Shown here one piece after another: positions 9,659 through 17,518 of a DNA stretch of 64,000 bases (positions are counted from its first letter, which is position 1; each line of letters opens with the position of its first letter). The position numbers and the translations under genes are program-made. The DNA is from DASXRU01 sp034665305 (lineage in GTDB: Bacteria; Acidobacteriota; Blastocatellia; Pyrinomonadales; Pyrinomonadaceae), in NCBI GenBank assembly GCA_034665305.1, contig JAXDFZ010000011.1, positions 124,001 through 188,000 on the forward strand, given 5' to 3'. A model generated the notes under the pieces. The model worked only from the letters and a program-made list of their open reading frames with translations. It had not been told where the DNA came from and ran no database searches.

Positions 9659-10125
9659 TGCCATATCCCTTGCTCCTGCCGGCGGGGAAGATCGACAATC
9701 TCGAACCAATAACGGCCCAGCCCCCTCATGACGTCAACCAACCCATCGAAAGTCACGGGCTTGCTAATGAAGGAACTCGCCCCGGAATCGTAGCTGCTGT
9801 ATATGTCCTCTTCAGCCTTCGACGTAGTGAGCACCACCACCGAGATCTGCCGCAGAAGGGGGTCAGACTTTATTTCTCGCAACGCTTCGCGCCCGTCCTT
9901 CTTCGGCATATTCAAGTCGAGCAGAATCAAACCCGGACGGGGGGCTTCGGCGGGCGGAGCATATTTTCCCTGGCGTCGTAGGTAGTCCATTAAATCCTCG
10001 CCATCCGTGACGCACGTTATGTCATTCGACAAGCGGCTCTCAGTCAGAGCATCGCAGGCCAGCATGCGGTCTTCTTCGTCGTCATCAGCTAGCAGAATTA
10101 CGATCGGTTTGCGTCCAATTCTCAT
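9655..10125 (-). CDS. Single-domain response regulator (Rcp1-like)
   Basis: A 156-residue stand-alone receiver. It has the acidic pair LADDDEED near residue 13, acceptor LLDLNMPKKDG near residue 70, LTTSKAEED and the SKPVTF lysine motif. The long loop between strands 2 and 3 and the LNMPKKDGREAL string are typical of receivers paired with phytochrome-type or PAS kinases. Both gene boundaries overlap their neighbours by four bases, so it is translationally coupled to the PAS kinase upstream, which is its probable partner. Confidence 0.92.
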   Translation of the reverse strand: MRIGRKPIVILLADDDEEDRMLACDALTESRLSNDITCVTDGEDLMDYLRRQGKYAPPAEAPRPGLILLDLNMPKKDGREALREIKSDPLLRQISVVVLTTSKAEEDIYSSYDSGASSFISKPVTFDGLVDVMRGLGRYWFEIVDLPRRQEQGIWQ

Positions 10126-12230
10126 AACGCCTCCACTTCTTTTGTTTGCCTGACCGGAAGAGTTACCACGAAGGTCGCTCCCTGTCCCGGGCTACTGCGT
10201 GCCGTGATAGTCCCACTATGCCGATCCACTATTTTCCGGCAGATGGCGAGACCTACACCGGTCCCCTCGTATTCACCTTTCTTATGCAGGCGCTGGAAAA
10301 CGGTGAAGATGCGGTCCAGGTACTTCTCGTCGAATCCGATTCCGTTATCGGTTACCAGGATTTCGCAGAACTGCCGGAGCGGGCCGGCGTCGTCCAGCGA
10401 GTCGGGCGGCCGCGGGCTCGGCTTCTGACTGTAGATGCGCACGACTGGTGGCACGCCGGCGCGAAAATACTTCAGGGAATTACCGATCAGATTCTGCAGC
10501 AGTTGCCGCATCTGCATGGGGTCGGCATCTATCGTCGGAAGTTCTTCAATCTCTACCCGCCCGCCGGCCTGCTCGATCCGGGTCTCTAAATCAGCGCTGA
10601 CTTCTCTGGCGATTACCCTCAGATCAGTGGGCACGAAAGCTTGTCCCTTAATCTCAACTCGGGAGAAAGCCATCAGATCGTTGATTAGGGTTTGCATTCT
10701 GGCCGCGGCGTTGCACATGCGCTGGAGGTAATCCTGGGAATCCTGGTCGAGCGATTCACTCGCCTTCGTTTTGAGCCGGTCACCGAAGGATAGAATCTTG
10801 CGCAGCGGTTCCTGGAGATCGTGCGAAGCAACCTGTGCGAAATCCTGCAACTCGCGGTTGCTGCGCTCAAGTTTGGCGGAGTAGAGTTTTAACTTCTCGT
10901 CGACCCGTTTACGGTCGGTAATATCGCGGGCCGCGGCGAAGACGCCTTGCAGTCTCCGGTCGCGATCGTAGAATGTCGTGGCGTTGTAAGACACCACGGT
11001 TTCCCTCGCATCTCGGTCGCGCGCGGTCAGCTCATAGTTGGTTACTTTCTTTTTGCTCAGGACCAGCTTGATACCTGCTTCAGCGCGGTCCGGATCGGTA
11101 AAGTAGTTCTTGAACGGCGCACCAATGAGCTCGTCACGCGTGCAACCTGTAAGTGCCTCCATTGGTTTGTTGATATCGGTGATGATGCCGGACGGATCGG
11201 TGGTCATCAGCGCGTCGATGTTCGCTTCAAACAACGAACGCGTGTAGAACTGATGGTCGCGGAGACGCTGCCCGAGTTGTAACTGCTCCGCCTCAATCTG
11301 CTTGCGGGCGGTGTTGTCAGTGCCGATCAGCAAATAGCCGATGATCGCATCCTGCGGATCGCGCAGGGCCGTGACCGACACAACCGCCGGAAAACGGCTG
11401 CCATCCTTGCGGATATAAGTCAGCTCGTAGATGTCCTCGATGCCGCGTGAGGCTTTGAATACCAATGCTTCGAAGCCCGGCGCAATCGAGGTTTCGAGTT
11501 CGACGCTTAGCGCTTTCGCGCGTGCGATTACTTCCTGCGGATCAGAAATGTCAGCCGGCGTGATCTTATTCATAACGTCGGCAGCGGTGTAGCCCAACAT
11601 CCGCTCGGCGCCGACGTTGAAGATCTGGATTACACCCTTCGCGTCCGTAGCGATACTCGAAAAATTGGCGCTATTGAAAATCGCATTCTGTAAAGCCCCG
11701 GCTTTTAAAAGCGCCTCTTCGGCGTGCTTGCGTGCTGTGTTGTCGGTGCCAATAAGCAGATAGCCGATGATTCCATCCTGCGCATCGCGTAAAGCCGTAA
11801 CCGAGACCACCGCCGGGAAGCGGCTGCCATCCTTGCGGATGTAGGTCAGTTCATAGATATCTTCGATGCCGCGAGACGCCTTGAACACCAGAGCTTCAAA
11901 GCCAGGGGTAATCGGGGTCCCGAGTTCGACGCTGAGAGCGGTAGCGCGGGCGATTACCTCCTGAGGATCGGAGATATCGGCCGGGGTAATCGTGTTCATT
12001 ACTTCCCCGGCGGTGTAGCCCAGCATGCGCTCGGCGCCGACGTTGAAGATCTGAATAACGCCTTTCGCATCCGTGGCGATGCTGGAGAAGTTGGCACTGT
12101 TGAAGATTGCACTCTGCAGCGCTCCCGCTTTCAGTAACGCTTCTTCGCGCCGGACCTCGGTAACGATCTCCACAGCGATGGACGCACGCGGAGGGGGTGT
12201 TTTTAGCACCTTGGACTCTTCGCCTATCAT
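10122..12230 (-). CDS. PAS-repeat sensor histidine kinase
   Basis: A soluble histidine kinase. In the numbering from a possible GTG at 12350, PAS domains lie at about 78-208, 220-350 and 368-480. They are followed by HisKA with SHDLQEPLRK (His 510), as in phytochrome-type kinases, and an HATPase domain ending with GTGVGLAICRKI. I prefer the ATG at 12230 (residue 41 of the long form), which has GAGG about 11 bases upstream; the preceding 40 residues look non-coding. The first two PAS domains are near-identical tandem copies of 142 residues. Its end overlaps the single receiver by ATGA. It probably phosphorylates the downstream receivers. Confidence 0.9.
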   Translation of the reverse strand: MIGEESKVLKTPPPRASIAVEIVTEVRREEALLKAGALQSAIFNSANFSSIATDAKGVIQIFNVGAERMLGYTAGEVMNTITPADISDPQEVIARATALSVELGTPITPGFEALVFKASRGIEDIYELTYIRKDGSRFPAVVSVTALRDAQDGIIGYLLIGTDNTARKHAEEALLKAGALQNAIFNSANFSSIATDAKGVIQIFNVGAERMLGYTAADVMNKITPADISDPQEVIARAKALSVELETSIAPGFEALVFKASRGIEDIYELTYIRKDGSRFPAVVSVTALRDPQDAIIGYLLIGTDNTARKQIEAEQLQLGQRLRDHQFYTRSLFEANIDALMTTDPSGIITDINKPMEALTGCTRDELIGAPFKNYFTDPDRAEAGIKLVLSKKKVTNYELTARDRDARETVVSYNATTFYDRDRRLQGVFAAARDITDRKRVDEKLKLYSAKLERSNRELQDFAQVASHDLQEPLRKILSFGDRLKTKASESLDQDSQDYLQRMCNAAARMQTLINDLMAFSRVEIKGQAFVPTDLRVIAREVSADLETRIEQAGGRVEIEELPTIDADPMQMRQLLQNLIGNSLKYFRAGVPPVVRIYSQKPSPRPPDSLDDAGPLRQFCEILVTDNGIGFDEKYLDRIFTVFQRLHKKGEYEGTGVGLAICRKIVDRHSGTITARSSPGQGATFVVTLPVRQTKEVEAL
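11292..12143 (-). repeat. Tandem duplication of a PAS-domain segment inside the kinase gene
   Basis: Two adjacent 426-base units, 11718-12143 and 11292-11717, encode PAS segments that differ at only a small number of residues (for example AGEVMNT versus AADVMNK, and LGTPITPG versus LETSIAPG). The unit runs from EALLKAGALQ to the following linker. It is a recent in-frame internal duplication. Confidence 0.9.
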
Positions 12231-12659
12231 TTGATTCTTTGCCTCTGAGATATGTTTAGGAATTAAACTTTGCTCGGCGAGCCGCGCTGTAGGCAACTGG
12301 TTGCACGACGCTGTGAGCGATTTTAATGATGGAAGTACCGGTGCACGCACCTCTGTGTCGCGGCGCTATGGAGCGAGCAAGCACCATGCCGTGTCGAGCT
12401 ATGGCTCAGAAACCCATTCGGTCAGCATTCAGTTGAGAATAGTCAGAAGGAAGGTCATTAGCGCGTAGAAATGCTAATCAGAAGATGCGGCGAAACATCG
12501 CAGCACGGGCATAACGGGGAGCCGAAGTGCCGCTTTTGATCTGTCTGATGCGGCACGTCATAAACGAGCGGGCGGGCTTGAAAGGAGACGACCGCCCGAC
12601 GAAGGGTTAATCGACCCCGCTGCTGTGGTATCTGGAGGAGGCGCGCTTGAGTCCGTCCT
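12231..12659. other. Intergenic region upstream of the signalling operon
   Basis: No convincing gene. It must hold the promoter of the minus-strand two-component operon, but I cannot point to a clear -35/-10 pair. A minus-strand frame at 12458-12709 has no protein-like character or ribosome-binding site and was left out. Confidence 0.5.
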
Positions 12660-12797
12660 TTCTTAAGCCAGTTACGCCAACAAGGTATGGAAGGACCCGC
12701 AGGTGTCAAAAAGGCCTATCTCGAGGCGGACGGGAACATCAGTGTGATCAAGAGTAAGAAAGACGATGAGGTGCAGAGTCGTAAGAAAAGGATCTGA
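12660..12797 (+). pseudogene. C-terminal remnant of a DUF421 (YetF-like) membrane protein
   Basis: A plus-strand frame ending with the stop at 12795-12797 reads LRQQGM at about 12672-12689, then VKKAYLEADGNISVIKSK. That pattern (LR..G......V..AYLE..G.ISVI) is typical of the C-terminus of DUF421 proteins. The membrane part and the rest of the soluble domain are missing upstream, so this is a decayed fragment. It ends 33 bases before the tRNA-Cys fragment and is probably debris at an island junction. Confidence 0.45.
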
Positions 12798-12830
12798 GAA
12801 ATTCAAGCGACGTAGATGGTTGAGAAGAAT

Positions 12831-12875
12831 TGGAGGCGGCGATCTGAATCGAACCGATGAATAAAGGTTTTGCAG
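12831..12875 (-). repeat. tRNA-Cys 3'-half fragment (candidate attachment site 1)
   Basis: This stretch matches 44 of 45 bases of the intact tRNA-Cys gene at 51477-51521, from the encoded CCA end through the T arm to the anticodon. Identity then stops abruptly. No D arm or 5' acceptor strand follows, so it is not a functional tRNA. The orientation equals that of the intact gene. It is best explained as an attachment-site duplicate left by integration at tRNA-Cys. Confidence 0.8.
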
Positions 12876-13026
12876 TTTTAGCAGAGTTTTTCGCGCAAGA
12901 TCGGGACTGTTGTCTCAAGTGCATTTCTGTTGATGCTTTTGAGATTTCGAGTTTGGTCGTGATCGCCGAAATTGCGGTCTGTTTTGACTGGCAGCGATAC
13001 CTGAGTGATACAAGAAAACGAGCTGC

Positions 13027-13070
13027 TGAAATCGGCATCACTTAGTCTTACCAAACGATACGAACCAGTA
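13027..13070. repeat. Direct repeat B, copy 1
   Basis: A 44-base sequence repeated at 16929-16972 with four differences; the most conserved part is CTTACCAAACGATACGAACC. The two copies bracket the giant SGNH-hydrolase gene. On the minus strand it contains GGTTCGTATC, reminiscent of a tRNA T arm, but no complete tRNA can be folded from it. Confidence 0.75.
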
Positions 13071-13254
13071 TTTAGCGGCCTAGCGGTCGTCAAGGTATCG
13101 CTTCGTCCGGATTCGTATCAACCCATACCGCCACGATCTTAGCCCCATCGTCATTCCGAGTTGAACCTCCAGGAGGTTGCGCCGGTTCGGCATCCGGATC
13201 CCTGAAAAGCCAGTCCTCCCGTCGCAGACTCGGCGACGGGAGACTGTTTTGCTT

Positions 13255-16200
13255 TTACAGGATTCGGAAGGTTTCTGCACCTGTAAGCTGAGTGGCACTC
13301 GCTACAACGGAACTACCACCGCCTGACGTGGCGGAGAGATAGTGCCCCGAAAGAGTCTTGAATGCGAGGCCCGGTCCTTGGGGAACTATAGTGAACGTCT
13401 CCCAGCCACCGAGGCGCCCTCGATTGACCGAAATATTCTGACCGCCACCATTCTCTGCACAAACGTAAAGACCGCTGAAAGACCTCAACGCTGCCAGACT
13501 GTTGCCCAGATCAATCAACTCAAAAGTTTCCCACGCTCCCAGGGCAAGCCGATCCGCGACCAGCGCACCATTGCCACCGCCTTCCGCGCAAAGGTAATGA
13601 CCGGTGCTACAGCGAAGGGCGATCCTCTTAGCCTTGGTTTGCAGATCGAGGACTGGCTGCATCTTTTCAAAGTACCGCTGAGCTCCGGCTGGATTCGGAT
13701 GGTACGAAGAGTTCCGTTTAGTTATGAAGTAGCCATCCATCAGAGTGCTGGGTTCGCTTTTGAGGCGCGCTGCATTAGCGTCGCGTTGTTGCTCCCTCCC
13801 ACCTTTCCACATCGGATCCGTGGGCCCACCGAACCCATCCGGCTCCCAGAGAAAGGATTCCGGCCCGTGCGCGGCGTTGCGGGGAGTGGTTTCCGGACTC
13901 ACGAAGAAGACACGCGGATCGCCCGGCAGGCTATTATTTACGGTCTGCACTGCCGCCGAGAGATTTTTGTTTGCTTCCTCCACCCACACATTGCTGAGCG
14001 CGATGGATTTGTTGTGCGTGTCTGCGACGGTGTCTTGCCAGATTGGCTTGGTTGGATCGTCAATGAAGGCAAGCAATAGTTGCTGCGCGAAACTCTGGTT
14101 ACTTTCTTCGCTGACGATATGATAATAGCCCGTGACTATCACCTTTGCTTTCGGAAATTGGCTAACGATCTTCTGTAACATAAATATCATGTCGTCGAAG
14201 CAGTACTGGTGAGTCCGGTTGCGCAGAGTCGTCTTCTCATTTTCGAGCTGACTCGGCTTGCTCGTCATCATCACATCGGTAATCGGCAGATCGTTAGCTC
14301 CGCCGTTCACCAGAACCAGGTCTATCTCCGCCGCATCCGGTAGCGAGCTTAGGGAAGCTACTTGCTGAAGAATTGTCGGCCAACGGGAAGACATTTCACC
14401 CGGCATCTCACCCTTAACCGTGTTGTCTCCACGTCCAATCTTTGCGCCGTGATGTGCCTTGATGGTTTTATATACTCCCGCATTCTCCATCTTGCTCGAC
14501 ACATAGCTGGCTGCCAGGGAGTAGTACTTTAAGTGCTCCGGCAGACCGCCGCCCCACATCACAGAATCGCCAAAAACAAGCAGACGAACTGTATCCAGGA
14601 CAATGTCTATCTCGGCTGAGTGATTTGGATTCGTCAAACCCGCTCCTTCGGCATTGACGACTTTGAGTTTCACGTTCTCGCCGGCGGGATTGCTCTCGGC
14701 ATTAGACGGTCGGCGAGCCTTGAACTTGATCGTGTTGTTGTCGACCGATTCAAACGATCCGATGCCCTCGCCATTGATCCAGATATTGCCGCTCCTGCCG
14801 AGCCCTGTCCCGCGCAGGAAATAATATTCGCCGGGCCTGACTCTCCCGGAGGGAATCACAGCTTCAATCCGCGGACTTATCAACAACGTGCCGCGACTGG
14901 AACTTCGCGTGTTGTCTACCTGAACTACTTCCAGCATGGCAAACCCACCTGGAACGCTCGGCACTTTGAAGGTTAGTAGTGTTTGCGACACGAAGGTCGT
15001 CTCACAAGGCACATTGATTTGTCCGTCGTATCCTTCGATAAATACTTTGTCGCCTTGTGCAAACCGAAGCCCGTTGACTGAGACGGTATCACCGACAAAG
15101 GCAGACTTCGGTGAAACGGAGACGATGGCAGGTTTGGCTAGTTCTATGAAAAAGTCACTCGGTTCAATTGCCGCATACCGGATGGAATTGGTAAGCAGGA
15201 GCCCTTTGTTGCCGTTCGGTCCTCTGGCGCCGGACGCGCCGGTGTTGCCCTTTTTACCGTCTTGCCTGCTGTTATTTGGGCAGACACTGTGAAGCTTGTC
15301 TCCTTTTTGGCCGCCTGGCCCACCTTCTCCGGGACGCCCGGCTTCACCGCCTGCACCGCCATTACCTCCGTCCACGCTAATAGTGAGGCCACCCTGCAGC
15401 CAAGCATTAATCATTGGCTGCGGAGCGAAGACCGTGAATCTCCCACCGGTGCCCCCGTTGCCACCAGGTCCGCCATCGCCGGCGCGTCCACCATTCCCGC
15501 CGTCGCCGCCGGGGCCCTGCTCCTGGCTGCAGAAACCGTTTTTCTTCTCAGTGTTGCAGCCGTTCTGCCCGCGACCGCCGTCCGCGCCATCTCCTCCGTG
15601 GACCCCCACGAAGCCGTCCTGGCCACGCAGGTCGATGCCGGGGAAGCCAGTCGATTGCAGAAACCACAACTCAATTTCAGGGGCAGGCTGGCCGTGTGGC
15701 CCCTGACCGCCCGCAGTCCCGGAGCTTCCATCGCGACCTCTTTCGCTCCCAACGGATGTGGCTCGGTCCCAATCGGGAGGTGTCGCTGGCTTTGTCGGCA
15801 CCGCCGCAGACGTCGCGGGCGGACGGACCCACGAGACTGAAACGTTCTGCCCAACCGTCAACGTCTCGGCGATTATCACCAGAGACTTGACGTCGGAATC
15901 GAGGAGGACCACCGAATTGTCCTCCAGGACAATCTCGGTCCCAAACCAATAGGCGACTCCTATTGGAATGACACTGGCGCTGGTCTTCAGTCCGGAGACA
16001 GTAGACCCCACCCCGGACGCTGCGGGAATCACCACGTTCTCAGTCTCTGTAATCAGCGCGCCCGGGGTAATACGCGGGGGAACGCCGATCTTCAATGTTG
16101 CCGCTGTGACTCCAGACAACAGCTCTGTTGGTGTTAGTGGCCCCCCTCTTTTGGGAAGAAGCGCGCCACTCTTTTGTAATACCGAAACACTCTGCCCCGC

Positions 16201-16401
16201 TTTCGGTGCGCCTATTCTGAGCTTACCAATCCCCGCGATGTCTGTGTGGCCCAGCCCCTGCAGCACGCTCATGTGTTGAGCTAGACGAGAGCGAGCTTCG
16301 CTCAAGGGCAATTTGAAACCAACCTCTGTTGTTATCGGAGGTAAAACGCCAGATCCTCCAAACACACGTGTTCCAGCCTTTAAGAAAGGGTTCTGTGACA
16401 T
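13255..16401 (-). CDS. Collagen-like / IPT / SGNH-hydrolase / fascin-like protein
   Basis: A 1048-residue mosaic. Residues 1-215 are unrecognised; about 222-400 are glycine-rich and collagen-like (GGDGGNGG, GRPGEGGPGG) with a few cysteines; about 425-600 hold two IPT/TIG-like domains; about 605-915 are an SGNH/GDSL esterase with GDSVMWG (Ser 613), GGAND (Asn 703) and SYHPNPAG (His 901); about 925-1048 are a three-fold beta-trefoil of the fascin type (GHYLCAEGGG, GLYVCAENGG, GHYLSATSGG). There is no signal peptide, though the parts look extracellular. The ATG at 16401 has AGGAGAGG just upstream. It stands alone between repeat copies. It could be an adhesin with polysaccharide deacetylase or esterase activity. 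Confidence 0.8.
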   Translation of the reverse strand: MSQNPFLKAGTRVFGGSGVLPPITTEVGFKLPLSEARSRLAQHMSVLQGLGHTDIAGIGKLRIGAPKAGQSVSVLQKSGALLPKRGGPLTPTELLSGVTAATLKIGVPPRITPGALITETENVVIPAASGVGSTVSGLKTSASVIPIGVAYWFGTEIVLEDNSVVLLDSDVKSLVIIAETLTVGQNVSVSWVRPPATSAAVPTKPATPPDWDRATSVGSERGRDGSSGTAGGQGPHGQPAPEIELWFLQSTGFPGIDLRGQDGFVGVHGGDGADGGRGQNGCNTEKKNGFCSQEQGPGGDGGNGGRAGDGGPGGNGGTGGRFTVFAPQPMINAWLQGGLTISVDGGNGGAGGEAGRPGEGGPGGQKGDKLHSVCPNNSRQDGKKGNTGASGARGPNGNKGLLLTNSIRYAAIEPSDFFIELAKPAIVSVSPKSAFVGDTVSVNGLRFAQGDKVFIEGYDGQINVPCETTFVSQTLLTFKVPSVPGGFAMLEVVQVDNTRSSSRGTLLISPRIEAVIPSGRVRPGEYYFLRGTGLGRSGNIWINGEGIGSFESVDNNTIKFKARRPSNAESNPAGENVKLKVVNAEGAGLTNPNHSAEIDIVLDTVRLLVFGDSVMWGGGLPEHLKYYSLAASYVSSKMENAGVYKTIKAHHGAKIGRGDNTVKGEMPGEMSSRWPTILQQVASLSSLPDAAEIDLVLVNGGANDLPITDVMMTSKPSQLENEKTTLRNRTHQYCFDDMIFMLQKIVSQFPKAKVIVTGYYHIVSEESNQSFAQQLLLAFIDDPTKPIWQDTVADTHNKSIALSNVWVEEANKNLSAAVQTVNNSLPGDPRVFFVSPETTPRNAAHGPESFLWEPDGFGGPTDPMWKGGREQQRDANAARLKSEPSTLMDGYFITKRNSSYHPNPAGAQRYFEKMQPVLDLQTKAKRIALRCSTGHYLCAEGGGNGALVADRLALGAWETFELIDLGNSLAALRSFSGLYVCAENGGGQNISVNRGRLGGWETFTIVPQGPGLAFKTLSGHYLSATSGGGSSVVASATQLTGAETFRIL

Positions 16402-16812
16402 GACTATCCTCTCCTTCGTTGTAAATCTTGGTTGCAGGTAAACAGGCGAGTTCGAAAAGGTTGCAGGTCAACGATCTAATTGCCTGAAAGCGCATCGTGT
16501 ATGCGCATGCTGAACCTTCCCGAGAGCGTACTTCTTTTTTCGCCTGGATTATCGATTCATTGAGGTGTGATTTTTCTGGGGCAAAATGTAACGCTGCTTA
16601 TTCCATTTGTTTTTTAGACGCGAGTCAGTTCCAGCAATGTTCTTCCATTTAACTCTGGTGTGAAATTCATTTCCTTCATACCGTTCAGACGGACGGCTTA
16701 AATCACACTAAATGTTTTGGGCTGGCCTTCGTTGCTTGGCGGCGGGGGAGAAGAGAAGCGTAAGGTTGTTTGATTCAATGGTTTCTTGCCTTGTATGCAC
16801 CCCTAGGCACAC
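16402..16812. other. Upstream region of the SGNH mosaic gene
   Basis: No gene seen. It presumably holds the promoter of the minus-strand mosaic gene; the only site I can place with confidence is its ribosome-binding site just before 16401. The stretch looks richer in A and T than the flanking genes. Confidence 0.5.
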
Positions 16813-16843
16813 AAAAGGCGAGGTGGTTATTCGCCACCTTGCC
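16811..16843 (-). terminator. Rho-independent terminator (minus strand)
   Basis: Read on the minus strand, GGCAAGGTGG, a 7-base loop and CCACCTCGCC form a stem of about ten pairs (one G-U), followed by TTTTG. It lies just downstream of the tRNA-Leu remnant on the same strand, so it is probably the original terminator of that tRNA gene. Confidence 0.6.
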
Positions 16844-16872
16844 GCCTCTTGCCTTTAAACAATTGAGATAAA

Positions 16873-16929
16873 TGTGCCGAGGGAGTCCGAACCCACATGA
16901 CCTTATGGTCAACGGATCCTAAGTCCTTT
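16873..16929 (-). pseudogene. tRNA-Leu 3' remnant
   Basis: On the minus strand this reads like the second half of a tRNA-Leu with UAG anticodon: an anticodon loop containing CTTAGGA, a long variable arm (GTTGACCATAAGGTC), a T arm (GGGTTCGGA) and the acceptor 3' strand. The D arm and 5' acceptor strand are missing; sequence beyond about 16929 is repeat B instead. The T stem is partly degenerate. It is not functional. Confidence 0.7.
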
Positions 16930-16972
16930 GAAATCGGTATCGCCTAATCTTACCAAACGATACGAACCAGTA
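16929..16972. repeat. Direct repeat B, copy 2
   Basis: Second copy of the 44-base repeat found at 13027-13070, same orientation, four differences. It joins the tRNA-Leu remnant directly and is followed 14 bases later by the second tRNA-Cys fragment, making a composite junction. Confidence 0.75.
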
Positions 16973-16986
16973 ATCTCGTCGAGCTT

Positions 16987-17029
16987 GCGGAGATCGGAAT
17001 CGAACCAATGAATAAAGGTTTTGCAGACC
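16987..17029 (-). repeat. tRNA-Cys 3'-half fragment (candidate attachment site 2)
   Basis: This matches 41 of 43 bases of the intact tRNA-Cys, covering the acceptor 3' strand (without the CCA end), the T arm and the anticodon arm. Orientation is the same as the fragment at 12831 and the intact gene at 51477. It lacks the 5' half and cannot be functional. Confidence 0.8.
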
Positions 17030-17518
17030 GTTTGGCCCAGTCTTCACTGAGTGTCACTGAGCGGCACCGACTGATAATTATTGGGTTTTTATTTCCGCGA
17101 CAACTCGGTAGCGCTCCATCTATGCAAGTAGTTGCTACATTATCCGCTACACAGACAGCGCTACCACGGGACGGTGATCAGGATTTCAAGGCACCGCGAA
17201 AACTTAGTTGGGCGGCACGATCCGAGCTCCCGCAATCTGGATATCTTTTCATCGTGGTGATGCGATAGACCAAACAGGGCTACGTGGGTAGAGAAACCCA
17301 ACCTCTGTGGGGCGTAACAGAGGACAACTGACTAGAGAACAACACGGTTACTACGTTCTCTGAATGGATCTTTGCCAATCTCTCGCCTTCAGCCGCCGCC
17401 GGAAAGGTCAGCTGTTCGTTCGTCACCTCCATGGAGTATCAGGACCGGTTTAGTTCTGTAATCAGTCACAACAATGCTGAGTACGGCAGGTAGAAACTAG
17501 CCGCAGATTTTCGCGACA
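17030..17518. other. Gene-free region inside the putative island edge
   Basis: No gene supported. Bases about 17125-17160 contain GCTACATTATCCGCTACAC, resembling GCTACAATTCCCGCTACAT at about 51399 just outside the intact tRNA-Cys. This shared motif near both attachment copies could be arm-type recombinase sites, but that is speculative. Confidence 0.35.

Noticed and set aside
12831..12875. Functional tRNA-Cys gene at the first fragment
   Set aside because: Only the 3' half is present; D arm and 5' acceptor strand are missing.
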